This document shows, piece by piece, positions 10,741 to 22,600 of a stretch of DNA of 64,000 nt. Numbering within the stretch: position 1 is the first letter of the stretch; each line of letters opens with the position of its first letter. The stretch is from positions 161,895,713-161,959,712 of the forward strand of contig NC_083337.1 in assembly GCF_019175385.1 (NCBI RefSeq). Reading direction: 5' to 3'. A model generated the notes under the pieces. That model was not told the DNA's origin. It worked only from the letters and a program-made list of their open reading frames with translations, and did not search any database. The position numbers were made by a program, and so were the translations under genes. Source of the DNA: Lycium barbarum (Eukaryota; Streptophyta; Magnoliopsida; Solanales; Solanaceae).

Positions 10741-11136
10741 CCCTTCTTCATTTTCATTTTAATTCACATCAATTCACTCTTCTTCATCTTTCTCTCAAAT
10801 CTCAATCTCTCAATTATAGTTACTTTGCAATAATTAGCCACAAAGTCTTATTATAGTTTCAACTTTCAATTATTAATTTTGCAATTATAATATTGTTGGT
10901 GGAGTTGGTGATTTTGCAACAATCCGAAGTAGCTTTGGTGGATTTGCAATTCTAGCCGCCTTCACTTTGTTGGAAATTAATCCGGCAATTTGGTACCTTC
11001 GTTCCAACTCTATCTTTATTTTTCGCAATTTAATTCTAGCAATTTATTTTTCGCAATTTAATTTACGCAATTTAATTCTAGCAATTTAATTTATTGTAAT
11101 TTATTTGATTGTGATTTAAATTAATTCTATTTAATA

Positions 11137-13405
11137 ATGTCAAAGAGATTAAGACGTGGTGCCGGTAGTAGTAGTCGTATTGTTAGGGGTGCGCTTAAAG
11201 AGGAAACATTTATGGAAGAAACACCTAATTTAGGTATTGATGTTGGTGGAAATAATCCACTTTTAGGTCATGAGGCAATGCAACAACATTTTACCGACAC
11301 TTTTGATGAAGACTTAGATGATGATGATGAAACACAACCCCCCGAAAATCCCATAAGAGATACATGTCCTGCACAATCACATACACAAGACAAACCGCCT
11401 AGAACTCGTAAGCCAACAGCTAAAGTTTGGAAATTTATGACTAAGAATAGGGAAAACCAATCAGCTACATGTAACATATGTAGACAAGTATTTAGTTTTA
11501 AGCAAGGAACTAGTAAGGATGGTGGAACGGGTACACTAAATGCTCATATGAGAACCAAACATATGGATATTTGGGGAGAGCAAACAGGTTCAAATGTGGG
11601 GGGGATTCAAATGACGATAGACCCACGAACCGGTAGAAATTTTAAGTATGACAAGAAAAAAGAACGCGTAGAAATAGCTAAAATGGTAGCTTATGATTGT
11701 TTACCATTTTCCTTTCCCTCGGGTTTGGGGTTTGTTACTTACATTCAACGTTGTTATAATTCGTTATTTGAGGGTATTCCTAGAAGTACTTGTAGAGCCG
11801 ATGTTATAGATTTGTTTAAAAAATATAGATTTTATTTGCGCCATGTATTTAATTCTTTAAATTGTAATGTTTGTCTTACCGCTGATTTGGGTCTTAGTAT
11901 TAACCATTTAGATTTTTTTGCTATTACATGTCATTGGGTTGATGACAACTGGGTTATGCAAAAAAGAATTATAGCTTTTTTATATGACGAAGGAAAAGGT
12001 CGTCACGATGGAAAATTTTTAGCCGATTCAATGTCTACTATTATGAGATTTTTTAACATTTATAGAAAAACACTTTGTATTGCTTTAGATAATGCTTCTA
12101 ATAATACAAAGGCGATAGGTCTTATAAAAAGAGAACTAAACCCTCCGCTAAGAAATATTTTTCATGTAAGATGTAGTTGTCACATTTTAAATTTAATTGT
12201 TAAAGATGGTCTTGCGCATTTTGATGATTCTGTTCAAAAAGTTAGAGATGCGGTTGCGTTTCTTTTTTGTAATGCTAATAGGGGAAGAATTAGAGATTTT
12301 AAGAATGCTTGTGTGGAAAATAACCTTAGACCTAAGAAAATTCAAGTAGAAATTGAGACTAGGTGGAACTACACTTACATTATGCTGCAACAAGCATATG
12401 AGTATAGGATTCCCATACAACAAGTTCACAACAAATATAATACTGATAGTGATGATTAGTTAAATTATGCGCATTGGGAAGATGTTAAAGAATGTGTTGA
12501 CCTCTTAGAAATTTTTTATAATGCAACTCTTGCTTTTTCTAGACAATTCTATCCCACGGTAATCGGAATTTTAGCCTACTTAGCGGAAATAGCTAGAGTT
12601 TTACAAGAGTATAAATATAAACCCGATTATCAAGTGACTATTTTTGAAATGACAATCAAATTTAAGAAGTATTTTTTTCCCATCCCAACTTTATTTATAT
12701 TGGGTTCCCTTTTAAATCCTTGTTTAAAACTGTCTTTTACTAAAAATTTGGTTAGTCAAATTTATAAATTTTTAGAAATTGAAGAGGGAGTTCAACCATC
12801 TTTAGCTGAAGCCGATCTCGCTATTGATGATGAGTTTAGAAGAGTTTTTACTCATTATTCTAGTTTGGAAGAACGTGCTACACCCGTTGCTCCACGCCCC
12901 TACTACTTCTCAGAGTAGCAAAAAGGGCTTGTCGGGTTTAAAAGTTTTACATTCACAGCCAACTTCTTCTTCTACTGCAAACTTTGATGAATATAACTTT
13001 TATTTGATGCAGTCAAATGTGGATATCAACCAACAAGATGATTTGGACGTCTTATCATGGCGGAAGAAGTACAAGGCAAGCTATCCGGTACTTTCAAGAA
13101 TGGCTCGAGATATCCTTACGGCTCAAGTATCAACCGTGGCTTCGGAGAGCGCATTTAGCCAACGAAGACAGCAAATTAGAGACCATAGACATTCATTATC
13201 CGGCTTTAGCTTGCAAGTACTAGTGTGCATTCGCGATTGGATTAGATCGGAGCGACGCAACCAAAACTTACAAGCGGAGGAAGGCGAAGAGGAAGAAATT
13301 GAAGATTTGATAGCTAGTGGACCGGACCAAATGGAAGACTTTGAAGATATTTCCATGACCGAATATGATGTGGGGGAAATTAACGAAATGGTTCAAAATT
13401 GGTGA
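11137..13405 (+). pseudogene. hAT transposase with BED zinc finger, disrupted
   Basis: The reading frame from ATG 11137 gives an acidic N-terminus, then a BED finger at residues about 98-142 (C112-x2-C115 and H137-x4-H142). The hAT catalytic core follows: a TAD motif for the first Asp and ALDNASNN for the second. The C-terminal dimerisation region contains YPVLSRMARDILT and ASESAFS, which carries the catalytic Glu. The frame is cut by an in-frame TAG at 12457-12459 after DSDD, and homology continues directly in the same frame to 12918. A frameshift near 12890-12905 then moves the last segment (ending VQNW) into the next frame. All three DDE-type residues are therefore present in DNA but not in one polypeptide. 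The first core motif (LTADLG, where relatives usually have TSDMW) is also eroded. Confidence 0.9.
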
Positions 13406-13589
13406 TTTTATTATTCTACTATTTTTGTACAACTCATGTATTATTTGCAAGTTAAAAAAAATTACAACTTGCAAATAAATGTTATCCAAGAATGAATAAA
13501 ATATATGGCTCATTGAACTTTCTTCTAGTTACTTGTGTTCATATTTTTACTGTTATTAAGTTAGGAATATACCTAAAATATACTAAGAA

Positions 13590-13594
13590 TATAC

Positions 13595-13650
<56 letters not shown>

Positions 13651-13874
13651 TTATATAGTATACTTAAACATATATAAGTATATATAGCATATAAGTATAT
13701 ATAGCATATAAATATATATAGTACTAGTACATATAGTATATAGTATATAAGTATATATTGTATATATAGTATATAAGTATATACTTATATAGTATATAAA
13801 TATATATAGTAAGTATATATAGTATATATAGTATATAAATATATATAGTATTATTATTAGTATTATTATTAATA

Positions 13875-13905
<31 letters not shown>

Positions 13906-13994
13906 TATTATTAGTATATATTAGTATATAAGTATATATAGTATATATATTAAGTTATACATATATATAAGTATATATAGTATATAAGTAAGTA
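13590..13994. repeat. (TA)n and degenerate TATATAGTATA satellite
   Basis: A pure TA run at about 13600-13648 is followed by about 340 bp of GTATATATAGTATATAAGTA-like words and an ATT trinucleotide run (13849-13915). The same words resume at 16414 after the Helitron, showing that the Helitron landed inside this tract. A 61-codon frame here is low complexity only. Confidence 0.9.
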
Positions 13995-16294
13995 TTTCTA
14001 TCCTTTAGAAGAGTCAGTTTAAGAGCACCTTCGTCGTCCGTCTGTGAGCCCCCAAAAAATTTTGGGCCCACATATTTTTTAAACACCCGCTTTTTAATAA
14101 ACCCACTTTAGTTGCTTTTCACTTCTATAGGGTATAATATTATATAGGGATTACTTTCAATCCAGAAACTTCTCACATATTTTTTAATGATCGCATAAAA
14201 AAAAAAACTTTTGGGCCCTATATTAAACAGTCCATAAAAATAAAAAAAGTTATAAAAAAAAATTGTGGATCCTATATATATTAAACAACAACTAATATTT
14301 AAAAAAAAAAGTGAGCCCCATATTAAACATCATGCGTATTCATAGCAAACACTAAAATAATAAAGTTTTAAATACGAAGCATAAACTAAAAAATTGTGGA
14401 TCCCATATATATTAAACAACAACTAATATTTTAAAAAAAAAGTGGGTCCCATACTAAACACCATGCGTATTCGTAGCAAACACTAATATAATAAAGTTTT
14501 AAATACGGAGCATAAACTACAATATTATATTAGTCGTATTTTGAACATAGTATCCCATATTGACAAAATCAAGCAACATATAAAAAAAAAGGGTGCAGAC
14601 TTTGTATTCTTAGCAACACTAATATAATAAAGTTTTAGATACGGAGCACAAATTACAATGTTATATCAATCGTGTTTTGAACATAGTACATATAAATACG
14701 AACATAGTATCCCATATTGACAAAATCAAGCAACATATAAAAATAAAAATAAAAAGTTGCAGACTTTGTATTCTTAGTAAATACTAATATAATAAAGTTG
14801 TAGATACGGAGCACAAATTACAATGTTATATTAATCGAGTTTTGAACATAGTACATATAAAAAAAAAAAAATTGGGTCCCATATTAAACAGGTTCATAAA
14901 AAAAACAAAATTGTAAAAAAAATAAAAATTATGGGCTCCATTTATATTAAACAACAACTAATATTAAAAAAAATGGAGGCCCCATATTAAACATCATCCA
15001 GTATTAAAAAAAAAAGGTGCAACCCACCACATCCAAACTCACGGGAAAAAAAAAAGTGAACCTTATATTAACAAAATCAAGTAATATTAAAAAAAAAAAG
15101 TAAATCTCATATTAAAAAAGCAAACAATGTTATTTTTGGGCCCCATATTAAACAGGCTCATAAAAAAAATGTAAAAAAGAAATTATGGGCTCCATATATA
15201 TTAAACAACAACTAATATTAAAAACAAAATGTAGGCCTATATTAACATCATCCAGTATTTAAAAAAAAAAAGGTGGAATCCATCACGTCCAAACTCACGG
15301 AAAAAAAAGTGAATCCCATATTAACAAAATCAAGTAATATTAAAAAAAAAAAGTGAATCCCATATTAAAAAACAAACAATGTTAAAAAAATTATGGACCC
15401 CATGTTAAATACCGTGCGTATTCGTAGCAAACGCTAATATAATAAAGTTTTAAATACGGAGCACAAACTACAATGTTATATTAATCGTGTTTTGAACATA
15501 GTATCCCATATTGACAAAATCAAGCAATATATATAAAAAAAAATGAATCCCATATTAAAAAATAACAATGTAAAAAAAAAAGGTGCAGACTTTGTATTCT
15601 TAGCAAACACTAATATAATAAAATTTTAGATACGGAGCACAAATTACAATGTTATATCAATCGTGTTTTGAACATAGTATATATAAAAAAAATAAAAAAA
15701 TTGGGCCCCATATTAAACATGCCCATTATTAAAAAAAAAAAATTGGAACCCACCACATCCAAATTCACGGGAAAAAAAAAGTGAACCCTATATTAACAAA
15801 ATCAAGCAATATTGGAAAAAAAAAATGAATCCCATATTTAAAAAACAAATAATATTAAAAAAAATGTGGGCCCCATATTAAACACCATGCGTATTTGTAG
15901 CAAACACTAATATAATAATGTTTTAAATACGAAGCACAAACTATAATGTTATATTAATCGTGTTTTGAACATAGTATCCCATATTGACAAAATCAAGTTG
16001 TTATGTTCACTAAATATACTTAAAATATTTATATTTTAAAATTAGATAGAATTTAATACAAAAGACAACATGACAAGTAAAATGAGCTAAACCGAAAATA
16101 TTTACTAAAAAAATTAAAAAAATAGTATTTCTTTGTTTAGATAGAAAATCAATTTCTACAACAAGTCTTCTATTTTAAAAAATATTAATAAATTTTCCGA
16201 TTTTGTATTCGTAGCAAACATTAATATAATAAAATTTTAGATATGGAGCACAAACTACAATGTTATATTAATCATATTTTAAACATAACATATA

Positions 16295-16325
<31 letters not shown>

Positions 16326-16413
16326 ATCACTATTCAAAGACAACTACATACACATAGATGCACTATAATCTAAACTGTTGGGCCCGTGCGCAGCACGGGC
16401 ATAAGCCGTCTAG
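13995..16413 (+). mobile_element. Non-autonomous Helitron inside the hAT element
   Basis: The 3' terminus has a GC-rich hairpin GCCCGTGCGCAGCACGGGC (16382-16400), a 9-nt spacer and CTAG (16410-16413) followed by T. This is the canonical Helitron end. The 5' end reads TTTCTATCCTTTAGAAGAG, the same family start as the Helitrons at 42-51 kb. It is flanked by A on the left and T on the right with no TSD, and the joined flanks AAGTA/TATATAG regenerate the TA-rich host tract. No Rep or helicase is encoded. The interior is a series of A-rich spacers, 'GGGCCCCATATTAAAC' words and about eight copies of a roughly 90-bp module. Confidence 0.85.
14330..16285 (+). repeat. Reiterated ~90-bp Helitron internal module
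   Basis: Copies begin near 14333, 14462, 14596, 14765, 15412, 15590, 15886 and 16203. Each runs from a GTATTCGTAGCAAACAC start through TAATATAATAAAGTTTT, TACGGAGCACAAACTAC and AATGTTATATTAATCGTG to TTTTGAACATAGTA. Some are truncated. They are separated by variable A-rich spacers with CCCATATTAA words. The same module occurs, mostly inverted, throughout 42.8-50.7 kb. Confidence 0.85.
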
Positions 16414-16777
16414 TATATAGTATATAAGTAAGTATATATAGTATATAGTATATATATATAAGTATATATAGTATATAAGTATATATAATATATGTATACG
16501 AAAAACACTATTCTGTATTGCTGACTTGCTATTAGCCTGTTAGTCAGTAAATATTTAAACTTTAATTATAAAGTTGGATAACATATGTAAATATACCTAC
16601 AATATACTAATAAATATTATAATATATATATATATAATACAAAAAACAAAAAAACAAAAAAGTTTTAACTACTTAAAATCAAACCGGTTCCGGTTTGAAG
16701 TTTAAAACCGGTAAACCAGAACCGGCCGGTTACCGGTCCGGTTCCGGTTGGAACCGGTTGCCAGGCATAGAGTGAAG

Positions 16778-18172
16778 GAAGTTCAATCAATCACGATGAC
16801 ATGTCTCCTTTTTTTATTAAAGTTCGAATCGTACACTCTCACATGCCTTTAGCAATAACCCATATGAGTAATTTTAAAAAAAAAATCCTTAGAAGCACTA
16901 GCACGCATAAAGATTAATATCTAGTCTAGAATGTTAAAAAATAGGGAGTCTAAGATTTAAAGTTTATGAATTTTATATTTATAATCGAACTCATAATTTA
17001 TTTTAGTTATTAGATCTGTAATTAAATAGTTATATATATTTAATAAATTTCTTAATATAAATATAGAATTATTCGGTTCGTCTTAACCTACCGAATGTTA
17101 TAGCTACGCTCCTGAACTGATCACGTCCATTGATTTTCAAGGGAAGAATTAGAAGACAGACAATTTTAACAATTTTTTTTTTGGTTTTGAGAAGACAGAA
17201 CAATCGCAGACCCTTGACCGAGACTTTACCTACGTACCTTAAGGACTAAGGTTCTTCCTTTCATGAAATTAAAATACAACAAACGATTAACTAAAAAAAT
17301 CTGAGTCTAATAGCAAGCCAAACAAGTTGCATTTTGTCTGTTTATACTTTTTCCACAAGATCGTACTTCTTAATTAGATAGATGGGAAAAGATAGAAAAT
17401 GACATTTTTGTTCTATGTTGTGTTTGGCCAGACAGCAATAGATTGTCTAAAGACTACTCAAGTCTCAAGAGGCACAACTGAAACTATGGCCAATTAATGG
17501 TCCACCAAGAACGGACGAACACTTAAAGGCAGTAGGTATGAACGATGCTACTTTAGATTCAGGTAATGATTTATATAAAACACGTAATAAAGTTCCAAAA
17601 AGTTTTTAAGAATATACACTTACATTAAAAAATCGTATTGAGTGGAGGTACTCCACTTCTTAATCACACCTTCCTCTTTCCACTTTCAACCTACTTGGAA
17701 GCAGTCAAACTACTAAGGAAAAAGAGAAAAGAAGAAAATTAACATGTAATCCAAAAGTGTTTTGTGTGTATATGATTCTATTTTGGTGAAATGTGCAAAA
17801 ACAATGGAATTCATGGCTTATTAGTTACACAGAAGACTTTATTGATATGCAATTTATGGGACACAAAATTAATTATTGCGCCAAATGTTTTATTTTCTTA
17901 AGATTTCATAGTTAGACAATTCCATTGCTTATGATTGTGATGTCTGCAAAGGGAGAATCTCAGTGTTTACGTCAAACTATATAAATTTACTATAGTTAAG
18001 TAATTTAGTAATGCATGTTAATTAACCATGATCAAGTGCTAAATTTTATGTCCAAAGTATATGTCATGCATCTATCATTCTATTGGCTTGATAAGTTTTT
18101 ACCAATAGCAACTTGCAAGTTGTTGAATTGTTAGACTATTTAATTTCATCTAAAAGTTTAATGGTGGTCTGT
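16778..18172. other. Intergenic with one repeat-derived patch
   Basis: Around 16940-17120 a segment (GATTTAAAGTTTATGAATTTTA ... TAGCTACGCTCCTGAAC) resembles a common Solanaceae element terminus but is too diverged to bound. The rest has no gene or clear element. Confidence 0.4.
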
Positions 18173-18349
18173 AACATAGTTTAGTATGGTATGTATTAGA
18201 GCTTCTACTGTCAAATCTTGTAACATAGTTTAGTATGGTATGTATTAGAGCTTCTACTGTCAAATCTTGTAACATAGTTTAATATAGTATGTTTTAGAGC
18301 TTCTACTTTCAATATGGTATGTTTTAGAGCTTCTACCTTCAAATCTTGT
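18173..18349. repeat. 49-bp minisatellite, about 3.5 copies
   Basis: Units start with AACATAGTTTAGTATGGTAT at 18173, 18222 and 18271 (exact 49-bp period) and end CAAATCTTGT. The last copy is partial and rearranged. It lies about 1.3 kb upstream of the NAC gene. Confidence 0.9.
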
Positions 18350-19440
18350 GACTATATATTTACATAAAAAAAATTAGAAGAATGTGTAGTGTTTGATCCA
18401 AAAAAAAAAAAAAATTAGCCTCATACATTATTTACAGACTTAATAAATACAAATAAATGTTTCATCTTTAACAACATAAACCTCAGGATGAGTACATGGA
18501 AAGGAAAAACATATCTGAATGTGCAAAATTTCGATCTTCTAGAACATTCTTAATATAATAAGGAATAGGATTGTGACGGACTTGGTCAGAAAATTATTTC
18601 CCCGATAGTCAATACACTCTTTTTCTTTGAGAAAAGGTCCAATTAGAATCTTGATCTCTGCAATTTTTTTATCTTATATTTATTTTCGTTATCTAGTAGT
18701 AGATAGCGAATTTTATTGTTATTTTTATTCTCGAATATGCCTTTTGCACTAGTCGTTTAGAAAAATTACTTTGAATTAGCTTATGAAAGTCGCATAAATG
18801 TATACTTTGAATTATTTTCAGTTGGTCAGAACTCAGAAGTATTTTTAGACATCTTCAATTATTTAGATACATGCTTTAAATTATATTAAAAGGTATATAC
18901 AGACGAATTTAATCTAACTGTAAATTTAGATTTTTTGTACCTCAATAGTTTTTTTATTTTTATTTTATTTTTTATTACATAGGGGTAGGGGAAGGGAAAA
19001 TGGGAAGGGGATTACAATGTGGGGATTCGAACCATCACCAATAATTAAATCTCAGTGCTGATACGGAACGGAAAAAAGAAGAAGGAATATTTCCGGAATA
19101 AATTTGAACGCTTTTGCCCTTTATCTTTATTTTCGATAAATAAACATAACATCGTACGACAGGGTGTACAAAAGACATTTTTCAGCTGACGTGTATAACT
19201 CCCATTGGTGCAATGACTTCCATTAAACTTCTTCATTACGTTTCTCATTTTCTCTTACCTCCAAATGTACCATCCACTATGATAATAATATGTTCCTTTA
19301 GTTCTACGCGGTATCAGCAGATACCAGCAATTCAAAAACGCGGTAGAACTTTTTCCTGTTTCTTGCTTGGGGATTGGTTTTGTTATACACAAGTGATGTG
19401 TCGTACTAAAATCAGAAATTAAGTCACGTCTGTCATGTCA
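18350..19440. other. Upstream intergenic region of the NAC gene
   Basis: AT-rich, with a G-rich patch (18980-19015) followed by a tRNA-like GGGATTCGAACC string that is probably SINE-derived. No gene seen. The NAC 5' UTR probably starts between about 19450 and 19600, given the CT-rich leader. No clear TATA box was found. Confidence 0.4.
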
Positions 19441-19661
19441 CTTTCTATGGTGTTTCCTCTCTAGGATCTTTATGAAAAACCCCCCACTGAATTCCCCTCT
19501 TTTATTAATTCCCTTCTTTTATTACTTCGATTTTACGTAGAATCATATCAACCTTTTTTCTAGATTCAGATAACATCATCTCTACTTAGTTTGAGACAAA
19601 TTCCATATAACAGTTCTCTTCTTTCACTTTTTTTTTTCCCTGTAAAGTTTGAGTCTTGGTG

Positions 19662-22600
19662 ATGGCCGTACTTGCTGGGGATAATGCGATTGTTCCACCA
19701 TTGAACAGTTTACCGATTGGGTACCGTTTTAGGCCCACTGATGAGGAGCTGATCGATCATTATTTGAGGTTGAAGATCAATGGTTTTGATGAAAAAGTTT
19801 GTGTTATTCGTGAAGTTGATATCTGTAAATTTGAGCCCTGGGACTTGCCTGGTTAGTTTTCATCAACATTTTTTGCCCCTTCTTGTTGAATCATTATTTC
19901 TTTAATGTGTGTTGTTGTGTTGTTATTTCTTGATTTTCTACTGTCGTTATTTTCTTTTTAATCCTGCTTTGATTTCACTTTTGAGCCGAGGATTTATCAT
20001 ACCCTCCTTAGACCCTACTGGTGAGATTATACTGAGTATGTTCTTGTTGTTGCGTGTTGGTTAGCAAATTGATTGCAAAATTGAATTTTTGGGGGAAGGG
20101 CAACCAATATCCATTAATCAATTAGATAAGTAGTTTGAATTGTGATTCTTATAGATAGATAGTCAACCCGTAAAAGTAAAATGATTAGATGAGCAAAGGG
20201 GCAAGTTGAATTAGCCAGAAGTTTGATTCCTAGAGGAATTTGGCACGTAATTAATCCTTTGAATGTAAGAAGAAAAAGGTTATGGTTTAGTTAGTGATGC
20301 AAGCTCTTGATCATCTGTTTGATTTTTCAGTGTACGTGTAATTTTTTTCTTCCTTTTTTTTTTTTTTTTCCTGATATGATGTTGTTGTTTTTTCGGTTGG
20401 AAGAGGTGAGTTTTCTTTTTCTTTGCCAGGTGTTTTGGGAAGAGGGGTGGTGTGGGTTCGGGGTGAAGGGAGACAGTTCTCTTGATAATCCTCACAGTTG
20501 AAATAACTATGCTTAGCTTTGTTTCTGGGTGCTTTTGACCAATTTTTAGTTGGAATTGTTGAAATGAATGGATGAAGTTACATAGAGTAAAATACTCTTG
20601 GTTTTCGTTACACTGATTATTCGTAGCAATGTGCTTCCATATGGTATACTCTGATAATGTTTATTGCCATATTATTTTTGGCTTTAAGAAGATCAGGGTG
20701 CAGCTCTCCCTGCACCTACACCTTTTTCTCTGTAGTCCCAGCTTAGGAGTTCCATCGCTAACCAAGCCCGTTTGTCTTTGTATCTCTGAAGTTCATATTT
20801 GAAAAGATCATAATGGTATGAATTGTTTCAAATGATTGCAGATTTGTCTGTGGTAGAGTCAAATGACAATGAGTGGTACTACTTCTGTCCCATAGATAGG
20901 AAGTACCAAAATGGGCAGCGATTGAACCGAGCCACAGAACGAGGATACTGGAAAGCTACTGGTAAAGATAGAAGCATAGCCACTAGAAAGGGGGTGAAGA
21001 TTGGGATGAAGAAGACCTTGGTATACTACAATGGGCGAGCTCCTGATGGAAAGAGGATGCATTGGGTTATTCATGAATATCGTGCAACTGACAAGTCATT
21101 GGATGGTTCACACCCTGGACAGGTAGGGACTAAAATCTCTCCGCTCTCCTTCAATTTGAACTTCTTATTCATTTATCTTGGTTTTGGGATAGTTTTAGTT
21201 AGAAAAAGGTTGCTTGTTCCATATGTGAAATTATAGGCTAATCTAATCTACTCGAAGGTATAGTGGCATATCTAGCTGTTTCTTATCTCAGAGAAATCAT
21301 GTCTTAATGTGACATTGTATCAATAGCGTTTACTTAAATGGGGTGGCATATGATTGGCCAGTTTAAATATAGTTAGTCCTCTTATCTTTTGACCACAAAG
21401 TATTGGGTGCACGGTTATTGATAACTTTTACATTCCATTCGCATGGGCACAGTTCCTACAGAAGGCAAAGTTATTTTATAATGCATAATCTTATCAGGTC
21501 CTATTTATTTGACTTGTCAGACCTATCAGTAAGAGTATTCCCGTCCTATGTATCCTCTTGCACTTAGATTTGCCCTATGAAGATGCAAAAATGTTACCTT
21601 TTCGGGAAAAAAAAAAAGATGCAAAAATTTATGGGGATGAAGCTATCTTCGCCCTCTGCTAATTGTATGCTATCTATGACAATCAATTATCACTTAATGG
21701 GTGAAAAGGGGGATCATGGAGTTCCAAATTTACTTTATCCTGTCTTTTTCCCAAGTTATCTTCAATAACAAGTTGATGGCGTTTTAAATTACCAAATTTG
21801 TCATCATCAGCAAGTGTATTGAAGAACCACCAGAATAGAAATATTGGGATCTTGAACAAAAAGGAAAGATCATTTATGATAAACGATTCTGCTTGTGATA
21901 GGGTTTTGTGAAGTCTTAGTCCATGTATGAATCAAAAGTTTTGAATTGCTGGAATAATCTATGATATATTAGGGGCAAATTTCATAGTTCAATCCCTCTT
22001 TTAAAACCTTAAAATGGATTTTCTTCAGTGTCTAACTCCGTTATGTATTGAAGTGTCACTTATGTACCATACCAGGACTCCAGGAGTAGCTGTACTAGAT
22101 ATTGGCTTCTCTTCTGTATGTGGTTGTATGTTTTTTGACTAGATTGTCTGTTTATGATATTTGATTTTGACATGGTGAATCCTATTAATAGGTTACATGT
22201 GAATCACAATTTTTGAATTGCTAGAATGTTGTTTTTTGTTGTTTTGGATAAATCGGATTACTCGCATTGATAGCACACTGTCAGAAGCATCTCAAGCACA
22301 GTCATCTATCTAGCTCCCAACTATTTTACAGTATTAGGCGCATCAATTGACCGATGTAAAAACTAGATTCCTTTGTTACAACCACAAAATAGAGGACTTA
22401 GAGCATCTAAATCCATTACCGTGTATGATTGTATGCTTCTTGTGTAAAAGAGCTTCAATAGATGTTCGATTGGCATATCTTGTTCGAAAAGTCACACTTG
22501 TAGATTCTTTTTTGAAACGAACCGTTTATAGTGCCATTGATTTAATTACACCATATTCGCTGGTCTGCAATTACTCAAACTAGTAGCAACCAAGCACTTA

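Larger units (their letters stand above)
10411..16769. mobile_element. hAT superfamily transposon, end-to-end but decayed
   Basis: The element is flanked by an 8-bp target-site duplication GAGTGAAG (10403-10410 and 16770-16777), the hAT signature. Its ends are imperfect inverted repeats. The left end reads TAAACCTGTTAACCGGTT and the reverse complement of the right end reads TATGCCTGGCAACCGGTT (14/18). Both subterminal regions (about 10418-10550 and 16680-16760) are packed with AACCGG/CCGGTT motifs, probable transposase-binding sites. Inside, in order, are a TATA box, a BED-finger/hAT transposase gene, TA-rich DNA and a 2.4-kb Helitron. Without the Helitron it is about 3.9 kb. The transposase frame is broken, so it is not autonomous. 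Confidence 0.9.

Noticed and set aside
14330..16285. Regular repeats with spacers as a CRISPR array
   Set aside because: Units are ~90 bp, diverged, with A-rich variable spacers inside a eukaryotic transposon. No cas genes.
16382..16400. GC hairpin as a transcription terminator
   Set aside because: A plant nuclear setting makes a rho-independent terminator irrelevant. The hairpin is 9 nt from CTAG and recurs at four other Helitron ends.
18990..19040. GGGATTCGAACC as part of a tRNA gene
   Set aside because: Only a B-box-like string. No acceptor stem, anticodon arm or A-box at the right distance, so more likely a SINE relic.
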